From CAZICM01 sp964537685 (GTDB taxonomy: Bacteria > Myxococcota_A > Polyangia > Polyangiales > Polyangiaceae): 64,000 bases of DNA. This document shows, in pieces, positions 1-7,742 of the stretch. Where the stretch lies: assembly GCA_964537685.1 (NCBI GenBank), contig CAZICM010000002.1:186001-250000 (forward strand), written 5' to 3'. The stretch's first letter is position 1. The number at the start of each line of letters is the position of its first letter. The position numbers and the translations under genes were made by a program. The notes under the pieces were generated by a model that worked only from the letters and a program-made list of their open reading frames with translations, did not search any database and was not told where the DNA came from.

Positions 1-145
1 AAGAGCCGCTTGTTGTCGCGACACCGCTGCTATTCACAACGATGGTCGACCCGCATTTGCGGCATTTTATTTTTACGGTCTTCCCTTGGACCTTGTCGTC
101 CGAGACCGTGTATTTCGACTGACAGGATTGGCAGGTAATTTTCAT
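1..145 (-). CDS. Zinc-ribbon domain protein, N-terminal part (cut by window edge)
   Basis: The reverse strand from the ATG at 145 reads into the window edge and gives 48 residues. They start MKITCQSCQSKY and contain two CxxC knuckles, CQSC at residues 5-8 and CRKC at 28-31, the pattern of the short zinc-ribbon found at the N-terminus of many myxobacterial regulatory or GYF/TPR proteins. The remainder of the protein lies outside the window, so its function cannot be given; a DNA-, RNA- or protein-binding role is only an inference from the ribbon. The start is the only ATG before the first knuckle. Confidence 0.75.
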   Translation of the reverse strand, partial: MKITCQSCQSKYTVSDDKVQGKTVKIKCRKCGSTIVVNSSGVATTSGS

Positions 146-527
146 GACGAGTGGCTCGCAGGCACAGGGGCAGGCAACGCGTCCCAGTTAAAGTGTAGCT
201 CGAAACTTACCCCTTTGGATCGCTTCTGACGTATCTCACGCGAGAGAGGTCTGAGCCACTTTCAATATCAATCATTTCACGCCACGCCCCAATTTTTACC
301 CAAGGCTTTGATTGGCATGCGTGTCGTAAACTGATTTCCGGAGGCGCGCATAAGATCCCGGGCAATTGCCGGGACCTCGCTTTGCAGCGGCGTTTATATC
401 AACAACGCGCTTTCGCATGCACGCAATCGATACAGGGCTGGCGCCAGCGTGCTCTATCAACTCGACGGCACCAAAGGTGCCACCACGAACGTGGGCGTAC
501 ATGACAACGGCGGGCGGCGGATTTCGT
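146..527. other. Intergenic stretch without a convincing gene
   Basis: About 380 bases between the start of the zinc-ribbon gene and the stop of the GMC oxidoreductase gene. Short open frames exist on both strands but none has a ribosome-binding site, a recognisable domain or a plausible composition. Small inverted repeats are visible, for example GGCACC-AAA-GGTGCC near 469-483, which could form a hairpin past the oxidoreductase stop but has no T-run. The part just upstream of position 145 should hold the promoter of the zinc-ribbon gene. Confidence 0.5.
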
Positions 528-2105
528 TTATGCCTGAGCCGCAATGGCCACAGCGATCCGATCAGCAAGCGCCATACAGGTCAGCATTGGATTCACCGCG
601 GGGCTTCCGGGAAAAATCCCCGTATCACTCACATACACATTGTCGGCTTCAAAAAAGCGCCCCTCTTCGTCCACCACACCCAGCGAGGCATCCTTCGCCA
701 TACGTGTCGTTCCAAACGCATGATTGGCCGCAATCACCGCATGCTCGGGAGCAAAGCGCATCGTCCCAATCACCGCAGCCTCCTCCTTGGACTTGAGCAA
801 ACTCGGCACCCCGTGCAGCCCAGCCAAAATGGCTTCTGCCCCCGCAGCCCAGCAAATATCCGAAAGAATGACAAGGCCACGCTGAAGCAATGAAACATCA
901 TGTGGATCAAATAAAAATCGGATATCTGGCTTAAGGCTTCCCCGCACAGAATGAACCGAGCCCGTGGAACGATCAGCCGCAACGATCACATCAAAGGGCG
1001 CCATCCTGGGATACGCCAGCAAATGCCGCTGAAAATCGTGCCCAAAACCGGGAAAGCGGGCGGCCAGCACCGCGGGCGGCGACCAAAGCACTTCGAATTT
1101 CATTCCCTCACTTAAGTAATGCAACGAATGATAACCCTGCGTCGCGCCGGCCCACGGATTCACCGGCTCGGGAAAAATAGCCATCATCGCAAGCCCCGGA
1201 TGAAGCTGAAGCTCACGGCCCAAATACCCGCCCCGGTCCTTCAAACCACTGCGCATCATGATCAGCGGCGTTGCCATGCAGCCCGCCGCCAATACAACCG
1301 TATTGCAAGAAATAAATACCTCGCCCGCTTCACGCCCCGTAAATGGCTCGACCACCCGCCCCCGAATTCCCACAGCCTTCCTTCCCTGCATTTCAACGCG
1401 ATCGGCCCGCACACTCGTCATCACCCGCGCCCCCGCCCGAATCGCCCGCGGCACATAACTCACATCCGTGGATTGCTTCGCGCCATTGCGGCAGCCGGTA
1501 AAACATTCTGAAGACCCTTTACATCCCGGCGCATTCCTCGCCGTAGGCTCACTCGAAATACCCAGCGCATCGCAGCCCCGCTTAAATCTTAAATTCCTCT
1601 CCCCTTGCACTTCATCCGGCGTGCTTTGCACCCCGATGATTTTCTCCACCCGCTCATAATGCGGAGCAAGGCTTTCAGCAGAAATCGAAGCCGTACCCGT
1701 TTTATCGGCCCATTTCTCAAATACCCATGCGGGCGCCCTGGCACAAATCGCCGAATTGATCAGCGAACCGCCGCCCAGCGCAATGGCCTGCATTGTCGGC
1801 ACATAAGCCGTCCCCCGCGCCGTCCTCATCCCGCCATCGCGCAGCGTCCTCGCAAGCGCCTCCCCTGCCTCCTGACGAAAATCCTTCACGCCAAAAGGAG
1901 GCCCCTCCTCGAGCAGCACCACATCCCTTCCGCGCTCCGCAAGCTCTTTCGCCACCACCGCTCCGCCCGGCCCCGACCCCACCACCACCACATCGCAATC
2001 GCTTCGAATACCTCCCGCATAATCGGCAAAAACCTTCACACCCCGGTGCGGGTCGCCGGCATCCGGCCTCTCCATTTGAATTGCACGAATTTCCCCCGAA
2101 CCCAT
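528..2105 (-). CDS. GMC-family FAD-dependent oxidoreductase
   Basis: A 525-residue flavoprotein of the glucose-methanol-choline oxidoreductase family. The N-terminal dinucleotide-binding motif reads DVVVVGSGPGG and is followed by an acidic strand end (LLEEG), as expected for FAD binding. The C-terminal GMC domain is clear: HAFGTTRM, then VVD, NVYVSDTGIFPGSP and NPMLTCMALA, which includes the active-site region. A Cys-rich middle segment (CKGSSECFTGC) is typical of the bacterial long-chain alcohol or sterol oxidase branch. I chose the ATG at 2105 because it has AGAGGAG upstream and avoids overlap with the preceding gene, whose stop lies 17 bases away; an open frame extends further upstream without a ribosome-binding site. 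The neighbour resembles the small subunit of membrane gluconate-type dehydrogenases, so both may form one dehydrogenase. The substrate is unknown. Confidence 0.88.
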   Translation of the reverse strand: MGSGEIRAIQMERPDAGDPHRGVKVFADYAGGIRSDCDVVVVGSGPGGAVVAKELAERGRDVVLLEEGPPFGVKDFRQEAGEALARTLRDGGMRTARGTAYVPTMQAIALGGGSLINSAICARAPAWVFEKWADKTGTASISAESLAPHYERVEKIIGVQSTPDEVQGERNLRFKRGCDALGISSEPTARNAPGCKGSSECFTGCRNGAKQSTDVSYVPRAIRAGARVMTSVRADRVEMQGRKAVGIRGRVVEPFTGREAGEVFISCNTVVLAAGCMATPLIMMRSGLKDRGGYLGRELQLHPGLAMMAIFPEPVNPWAGATQGYHSLHYLSEGMKFEVLWSPPAVLAARFPGFGHDFQRHLLAYPRMAPFDVIVAADRSTGSVHSVRGSLKPDIRFLFDPHDVSLLQRGLVILSDICWAAGAEAILAGLHGVPSLLKSKEEAAVIGTMRFAPEHAVIAANHAFGTTRMAKDASLGVVDEEGRFFEADNVYVSDTGIFPGSPAVNPMLTCMALADRIAVAIAAQA

Positions 2106-2122
2106 CGCGCCCTCTCCTCTTT

Positions 2123-2644
2123 TTATTTTCCTGAACCATCCAATCGAAATGGATTTGGATCGGCTACCCAGCCAATTTGATGAGCAATACCTGGATGCGC
2201 CAAATATCCCATGCACAGCATGGTTCTCAGCGAAAGAAAGGCCACGCGCCGAAAATAAATATTGCTTTCCGACATCTCCTCGAGAACCAGCACCCGCTGC
2301 TTTTCATTCAATCGCGTAAACCTCGAACGGTATGGCCCAAACAAAAGCGTCCCGTGCTCGAAAAAGAACAGCAGCAAGTGAATGAGAATCCGCAAATCCG
2401 CAGGCGCCCTTCGCAAATACGCATCGAAATACCCAACCAATCCAGCCTCCGTGCCCGACAATGAAATCGGCCCGGCAGCCGGAAAAAACGTATCGGCAAC
2501 ACACGCGACAATCGCCTGCTCCTGAAAGGTCAGCCGGCTCCCCGCGGGCAAAACAGCCTTTGGATATCCCCAAAATACACGCCGGAAAAACAGCCCAAGC
2601 CCAAAAGCCAACCCCGCCGCCGCGATGTACATCCACGCATTCAC
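2123..2644 (-). CDS. Gluconate 2-dehydrogenase subunit 3-like small protein
   Basis: A 173-residue protein with one N-terminal hydrophobic segment (AAAGLAFGLGLFF) followed by a mostly helical domain containing LTFQEQAIV, a Phe/Leu-rich segment (LLLFFFEHG) and a distal RRVAFLSLRTM helix. This matches the layout of the subunit-3 family that accompanies GMC dehydrogenases, where it helps export or assemble the flavoprotein; that role is from family knowledge. The GTG start at 2644 is preceded by AGGGGGTGAT, a strong ribosome-binding site; an upstream TTG in frame has none, and an ATG four codons later is the alternative. It lies directly upstream of the GMC gene on the same strand, which supports a two-subunit enzyme. 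Confidence 0.7.
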   Translation of the reverse strand: MNAWMYIAAAGLAFGLGLFFRRVFWGYPKAVLPAGSRLTFQEQAIVACVADTFFPAAGPISLSGTEAGLVGYFDAYLRRAPADLRILIHLLLFFFEHGTLLFGPYRSRFTRLNEKQRVLVLEEMSESNIYFRRVAFLSLRTMLCMGYLAHPGIAHQIGWVADPNPFRLDGSGK

Positions 2645-2782
2645 TGCATCACCCCCTGCAAGATGCCCCAAACACGCCTATTGTCCAGCCTGCAGGATTA
2701 AATGGATCAAATCGCTGAAATACACCTTCATGATTAGCACCCAATCGGCCCAAACCCCATAAACCCTCCCTATCCAAGAGGC

Positions 2783-4123
2783 TTGCCGTTTACGCCCGAA
2801 AACTATATACGCGCCTCGGAATCGCAGCGCGCTATGTGGTCTTTTTTCACGGCAGCCCTCTCTCCGAGAGGCACTCTATTCTGGAAGCTTGTTATCGCGG
2901 CCGAGGCTCTTTTCCGCGTGTGGATGATCTATTTTTTCTACGGCCCGATGAACCTCATCTATTCCGATATGGGCCGCCACTGGGTGAACTCGGAACGCTT
3001 TCTCAAGCCCGATTTCATGGGCGCCTCCAATCCCTATTTCTATCAACTGTTTCTCTGGTCCGCGCGGCAGCTCACGCACGAAAACCGCTTCCTCATGAAT
3101 GGAACGGGCCTTGTCCTATCGTGGCTGTATCTCCTCTTCTGGTATCTCTTCGCCAAGGAAGCCCTCAAAAGCAAGCGCTGGGCGCTCATTTACACAGCCA
3201 TTCTCGGCGCGATTCCCACGCATGCGCTGATGTTCATGTATTTTATGACCGAAACGCTGGTGCTTCCGCTGACCGGCGCGGCGCTATGGCTCACCCTCCG
3301 GGCCATCAACAAACGGGGATTCTTTAAATTCATCGGCGCCACCGCACTATGGGTATGCGCCATTCTCACGCGCTCCGTCGCCCTCCCCGCAGCCTTTGTC
3401 GCCACCGCGTGGGCACTTTGGCGGCAGCGCCGTCGCCGCGCTCTCTGCCTCGTTGCCGCCCTCGCCATTACATCCTCGGGCTTCTACGCCGCGGGAAAAC
3501 ACGCCCACACCCAGCTCCGCCGCTACACCCCCTTTGGGGACAGCAGCCTGGTTTCAATCTACTTTGCCAGCGCCGCCCGCGACTACCAGGCCACACTAAA
3601 AATTGGCCGCCGCCAGGAAATGCACGGCTTCTCATCACCCAGCTTTTATATCAGCCCATTTTATCCCTATAAAAAATGGGAAACCTCGCGCAAGGGCCTT
3701 ATCCGGTTCACCGTCGACCCCGCCCTCGAAGGAAAAGACCTGCGCCAAAAACTCGAAGAACAACTAAAACTCAATAAAGGCAAATTGCCCCGCCTCATTT
3801 TCGAAAATCTTATTTTCTTATCCTTCAGCCACCATTGGCCGGTGGCCGGACTCGACAATACATCGGGGAAAATCTGCGTTTGGGAACGGCTCATCTGGTT
3901 TCCCCTCATCCTCGCATCCACAATCGCGTGCATTATCCGCCTCCGAAGACGCATCTCTTTCTTCCCCGCCATCACCCTCTTTGCGACCATTGCCCTCTAC
4001 GGATCTCAAATCACCGTCATGGAAGGGCGCTACCGGAAATTCATCGAACCTATGGTGCTCATGGCCGTCATTTGGGCCATCCAAAGCTATTTCGGAAAAA
4101 AACCCGCGCCCTCCGCTAAATAG
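2783..4123 (+). CDS. Polytopic membrane protein, GT-C glycosyltransferase-like
   Basis: A 446-residue protein with about nine hydrophobic segments spread along the chain and an early loop YSDMGRHWVNSE after the first membrane helix, the position where GT-C (dolichyl-phosphate-mannose / ArnT type) enzymes carry their catalytic acidic residue. A later motif HALMFMYFMTETL resembles the conserved second loop of the same superfamily, and the C-terminal loop MEGRYRKFIEP fits too. These enzymes move sugars from polyprenyl-phosphate carriers on the outer side of the inner membrane; substrate cannot be inferred. The start used is a TTG with AAGAGG close upstream; the ATG at 2834 is an alternative that would remove 17 residues. 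Transcribed away from the GMC pair. Confidence 0.6.
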   Translation: MPFTPENYIRASESQRAMWSFFTAALSPRGTLFWKLVIAAEALFRVWMIYFFYGPMNLIYSDMGRHWVNSERFLKPDFMGASNPYFYQLFLWSARQLTHENRFLMNGTGLVLSWLYLLFWYLFAKEALKSKRWALIYTAILGAIPTHALMFMYFMTETLVLPLTGAALWLTLRAINKRGFFKFIGATALWVCAILTRSVALPAAFVATAWALWRQRRRRALCLVAALAITSSGFYAAGKHAHTQLRRYTPFGDSSLVSIYFASAARDYQATLKIGRRQEMHGFSSPSFYISPFYPYKKWETSRKGLIRFTVDPALEGKDLRQKLEEQLKLNKGKLPRLIFENLIFLSFSHHWPVAGLDNTSGKICVWERLIWFPLILASTIACIIRLRRRISFFPAITLFATIALYGSQITVMEGRYRKFIEPMVLMAVIWAIQSYFGKKPAPSAK

Positions 4124-4225
4124 CCATCCCCAGAATCGTAAATTTTTATCAAATTGTTATACAATTCTTTAAAAATGTAGCATCAGACCATTGACGAAGC
4201 GGCCTTTTAGAGGCAGGACAAAACG

Positions 4226-5566
4226 ATGCATTTGCCGCCCGGCTCCACCCTCCCCGCCCCCCTCCAAACCGCTCAATGGTTTCTGCGCCCCGTCGAAAGC
4301 CTCGAACAAAACTTCAACCGCTATGGCTGCACATTCTCGGTTCACAGCGCCATCTTCGGCCATGAAATCGTCTTTTCGCGCCCAGAAACCTTAAAACAAA
4401 TCTTTACGGGCGACCCAAACATATTCCGCGCCGGTGAAGCCAATAAAAGCCTAAGCCCTTTGCTCGGAGACCATTCGGTGCTCGTGCTCGACGGCGAAGC
4501 CCACCTCCGCCAGCGCAAACTCCTCCTTCCGCCCTTCCACGGCGAACGAATGCAGCACTACGCCGACCTAATGCGCGACAGTGCCAACCGAACCATCGAT
4601 CGAATTGCAACAGGCCGGCGCTTTGAACTCCTTCCTCTGATGCAGCATCTCACCTTGGACGTCATTCTCAGAGCCGTTATGGGCCTCAAAAGCGGCATTG
4701 CATTCACGGAATTGGCCGGCGCGCTCACCAATCTGCTTGAATTGGTTCAATCGCCATGGGGCGCCATTTGGATGCTGCCCGCGTTTCAAATCGATTTAGG
4801 CCCCTTCACAGGCTGGGCAAAAATAAAACACGCCATGCAGCGCGCCGACAACTTGCTCTACGCGCATATCCGCAAACGCAGAGCCGAAAACAAAGACGAA
4901 CCCGACGTCCTTTCCCTGCTCATTCAAGCCAAGGATGAACAAGGCAATCCGATGAGCGATCAAGAAATAAAAGACGAACTCTTAACGCTTCTCGTCGCGG
5001 GCCACGAAACAAGCGCCACATCGCTATGCTGGGCCTTCGAGGAAATTCTCCGCAACCAGGCCGAACACAATAAAATCCGCGAGCAAACCCGGGACACGCT
5101 CGGAAAAAGCCCATTAAGCGCCGAGCATTTAAATCAGCTTAGCTATGTGGACGCGGCCCTCAAAGAATCCCTGCGCCTCCACCCGCCCACGGCCGCCGTC
5201 GCCAGACGGCTAAGCGCGCCTGTCGAATTGGAAGGCTATCAGATTCCGGCTGGATATCTCGCCGTTCCCTGCATGTACCTCACCCACCGCCTGCCCGATA
5301 TCTATCCCGACCCTTATCAATTCAAACCCCAGCGCTTTATTGGCAAAAAAATCGATCCTTATGAATGGCTTCCCTTTGGAGGCGGCAGCCGCCGCTGCCT
5401 AGGCATGGCCTTCGCCATGCAGGAAATGAAAATCGTCCTCGCCGAAATGATGCGGCGCACCCGCCTGAGGCTCGCCTCTCCAAAACCCTTGGAAACAACG
5501 CTCCGCAGTTTTATTTACGCCCCCAAGGGCGGCACCGCCGTTATCGCCGATAAAATTGACAACTAA
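4226..5566 (+). CDS. Cytochrome P450
   Basis: A 446-residue soluble P450 of usual bacterial length. All signature parts are present in order: the I-helix oxygen-activation motif AGHETS, the K-helix ExxR in KESLRLHP, a PERF-like PQRF, and the haem-binding loop PFGGGSRRCLG with the thiolate ligand at Cys391. The proline-rich N-terminus (LPPGSTLPAPLQ) and overall pattern resemble the CYP110-like group of bacterial fatty-acid or terpene hydroxylases, but the substrate is not determinable. The ATG at 4226 has AGGCAGGA upstream. The next gene begins 10 bases after its stop, so it is probably cotranscribed with the membrane protein and ABC ATPase that follow. No ferredoxin partner is adjacent. Confidence 0.93.
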   Translation: MHLPPGSTLPAPLQTAQWFLRPVESLEQNFNRYGCTFSVHSAIFGHEIVFSRPETLKQIFTGDPNIFRAGEANKSLSPLLGDHSVLVLDGEAHLRQRKLLLPPFHGERMQHYADLMRDSANRTIDRIATGRRFELLPLMQHLTLDVILRAVMGLKSGIAFTELAGALTNLLELVQSPWGAIWMLPAFQIDLGPFTGWAKIKHAMQRADNLLYAHIRKRRAENKDEPDVLSLLIQAKDEQGNPMSDQEIKDELLTLLVAGHETSATSLCWAFEEILRNQAEHNKIREQTRDTLGKSPLSAEHLNQLSYVDAALKESLRLHPPTAAVARRLSAPVELEGYQIPAGYLAVPCMYLTHRLPDIYPDPYQFKPQRFIGKKIDPYEWLPFGGGSRRCLGMAFAMQEMKIVLAEMMRRTRLRLASPKPLETTLRSFIYAPKGGTAVIADKIDN

Positions 5567-5576
5567 TTTCATCAAA

Positions 5577-6953
5577 ATGACGGCATCCCCCCGCATTCCC
5601 CGGCATTTCGCAGCCCGCTTCCTCGCCCTCGCCCATATTCTAAGCAGCGCATCCTTCCGCAGCGCGGCCCCGATTGCCCTCCCCTTTTATTTTACCCTTT
5701 TACTCGCCGCCTCCATCCTCTTCGGCCCCCAGGGCCTCGAAGCCAAAACCGTTATCAGCGCCTTCTCCAGCTCGCCCTTCATCGCCTTTATTTCATGGGC
5801 CGCCTGGATTCTCTTCACCCTGCCCATCGCCCGGGCCGCCCTATCCCCGCCCGACACCGCCGCCCTCCGCACCCTCCCCCTTCCCCGCCTCTATTTTTTA
5901 ATTATCACCGGATTTCATCTATTTATGATTGAATTGCCATGGACCCTGCTATGGCTTCGGGGTTCGGCGCATCCATTTCTCAATATCTGGGCCGCCCTAA
6001 GCGCCGCATCCGGCGCGGCTGGAGCCCATGCCTTATTGTGCGCCCGCTCAAAAAGCCTTCCCTCCATTATCTCGGGCCTTGCCCTCCTGCCCATCTTTGC
6101 CCTCTCGGCTAAAAATCCCATCGTATTGCTCGCCTGCATTCCCATTATTATTCTTTCCCTCCGCATCGCCCATAAAAATGCCTATGAGCGGCCCGCTTTT
6201 TCCTGGAGCCTTTATTTCCCCGCCCACAACAAAAGCGCCGCGCTCGGCATCGCCTACCTCGCAGGCATTGCCCGGGAAAACTCGTCTATCTTTTCACGCG
6301 CCCTATTCACCACACTGCTCGGCGCCCTCATCGCCCCCTTCATCGCCCGCGGCCATTCACTCGGCACCCAAGCCGCCCTCGGCGGCCTTTCTCTCGCCAT
6401 CGCAACGGCCTTTATGCTCCTATCCATCGATAGCCTTGCCCAAGCCCTGCTCCGAACCGAAAATCAAATGCGCTGGATATTGGATTCCAATTCAATCCAT
6501 GGCCTAACCCGCACATTCGCATTTGGAGGCGCAGCGGCCTTGTGCGGCGCATCCCTCGGAATTCTTCACGGCGCCGTCTTTATTTATATGCTTCGCTCGG
6601 GCATAGCCCCAATTCATCTAAAAGAATTTATTTCCAATCCTAACTACATCAACACGCTTACCCTGCGCATTCTTCTTCTATCGGGTTTTCAAGGCATTTT
6701 CATTGGATTCATCACTTCCTTCAATGCACGCCTATCGAATTGGGATGGCCCAAAGCGCGAAGGCAGGGGACTTGTCCGCACCGTCGTTTTTATGGTCGCT
6801 GCATGCATAGCCTTTTATCTCTGGGGCGAGCCAACCCTCCTGGCTTTCACCCTGCTCGCGGCTGTTTCGATCTGGCGTTCCTCGCGCATTGCGCTCAAAC
6901 TCCCACCCTCGGCCCAGAAACATTCCCATGCCCACGAGCAATCCGATCAATAA
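5577..6953 (+). CDS. Multi-spanning membrane protein, probable ABC exporter permease
   Basis: A 458-residue, strongly hydrophobic protein with roughly ten predicted membrane helices and short basic loops. No family motif is recognisable, but its 3' end overlaps the start of an ABC ATPase gene by 26 bases, which points to the membrane half of a two-component ABC transporter. The ATG at 5577 lies 10 bases after the P450 stop; an in-frame TTG at 5556 would overlap the P450 and has no better ribosome-binding site. It could alternatively be an unrelated membrane protein. Possible cargo is the P450 product, which is inference only. Confidence 0.6.
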   Translation: MTASPRIPRHFAARFLALAHILSSASFRSAAPIALPFYFTLLLAASILFGPQGLEAKTVISAFSSSPFIAFISWAAWILFTLPIARAALSPPDTAALRTLPLPRLYFLIITGFHLFMIELPWTLLWLRGSAHPFLNIWAALSAASGAAGAHALLCARSKSLPSIISGLALLPIFALSAKNPIVLLACIPIIILSLRIAHKNAYERPAFSWSLYFPAHNKSAALGIAYLAGIARENSSIFSRALFTTLLGALIAPFIARGHSLGTQAALGGLSLAIATAFMLLSIDSLAQALLRTENQMRWILDSNSIHGLTRTFAFGGAAALCGASLGILHGAVFIYMLRSGIAPIHLKEFISNPNYINTLTLRILLLSGFQGIFIGFITSFNARLSNWDGPKREGRGLVRTVVFMVAACIAFYLWGEPTLLAFTLLAAVSIWRSSRIALKLPPSAQKHSHAHEQSDQ

Positions 6954-7608
6954 TACAGACGGCACACTGGTCATTCACCTGCTGTACAAACGCTTTTCCG
7001 GCCGGGAAGTCCTTAAAGGCGCAAGCCTGCGCGCCAAGCCGGGGACAGCCATTGCCCTGCTCGGAAAAAACGGCACGGGAAAATCCACATTGCTCGGCAT
7101 TGCCGCAGGATTAATCGAACCCGAATCGGGCAGCGTCACCTTCCAAGGCGAATCGCTGCTCGATAAAAACGGAAAAGCCAAACGCCATATTGGCTACGTT
7201 CCCGAAGCGGCCAATGCCCCGGCATTTCTCTCCGCGGCCGAATACCTAAGCCTCATCGCCACCTTAAAAAAATCGACGTGGCCAAGCACCGAACTTTTGG
7301 ATAAACTCGGCGTTTCCATTTTACTCAATCAACGGATTGGAAGCCTATCCTTAGGCCAAAGACGGCGTACCTGCCTGGCCGCGGCGCTGATTGGACAGCC
7401 CGCCGTCTTCATTTTGGACGAGCCCACCAACGGCCTCGACCCCTCGGGCGTCGATTTGCTTGCAGGGCTTTTGCGTTCGCATTTATCGGAAACCAAAGCC
7501 AACGGTGAACGGGGCACCGCGCTCATTGCCACCCACGACCTCGCCTTCGCCGACGCCATTGGGGCAATCAAGCTTCGGCTTTCCGACGGTCAGGTGACAG
7601 AAGCCTGA
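6928..7608 (+). CDS. ABC transporter ATP-binding protein
   Basis: A 226-residue stand-alone ABC ATPase. Visible motifs are Walker A GKNGTGKST, a Q-loop region around IGYVPEA, the signature LSLGQRR (a variant of LSGGQ), Walker B VFILDEP followed by TNGLDPSG, and the switch His in ATHDL. The pattern with a Q-less signature and short length is common in bacterial CcmA/DrrA-type exporters. The ATG at 6928 starts inside the permease gene, so the two are translationally coupled. An in-frame TTG at 6889 would add 13 residues with no ribosome-binding site. Role: powers the preceding membrane protein; direction is probably export by family. Confidence 0.9.
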   Translation: MPTSNPINNTDGTLVIHLLYKRFSGREVLKGASLRAKPGTAIALLGKNGTGKSTLLGIAAGLIEPESGSVTFQGESLLDKNGKAKRHIGYVPEAANAPAFLSAAEYLSLIATLKKSTWPSTELLDKLGVSILLNQRIGSLSLGQRRRTCLAAALIGQPAVFILDEPTNGLDPSGVDLLAGLLRSHLSETKANGERGTALIATHDLAFADAIGAIKLRLSDGQVTEA

Positions 7609-7620
7609 GTTTTCCCATCA

Positions 7621-7663
7621 AAAATAGTATCCCGGTTCAACATCATGAATTCATTACTATTTT
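7621..7663. repeat. Inverted repeat AAAATAGTA / TACTATTTT
   Basis: Perfect 9-base arms at 7621-7629 and 7655-7663 separated by 25 bases, located in the 134-base gap between the ABC ATPase stop and the large lipoprotein start. It could be an operator for the downstream gene or a weak transcription end for the upstream run; the AT-rich arms and long spacer make a strong terminator unlikely. Confidence 0.45.
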
Positions 7664-7742
7664 CATTTGATTGCCCCACGATTGCAGCGCCTGCAGTTAT
7701 AGAAGTGATTCAAGATCGAAATGGCTCTTGTACACTCAAGGC

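Noticed and set aside
366..893. Open frames on the plus strand over the end of the GMC gene
   Set aside because: They overlap a clear coding region on the other strand and have no ribosome-binding site.
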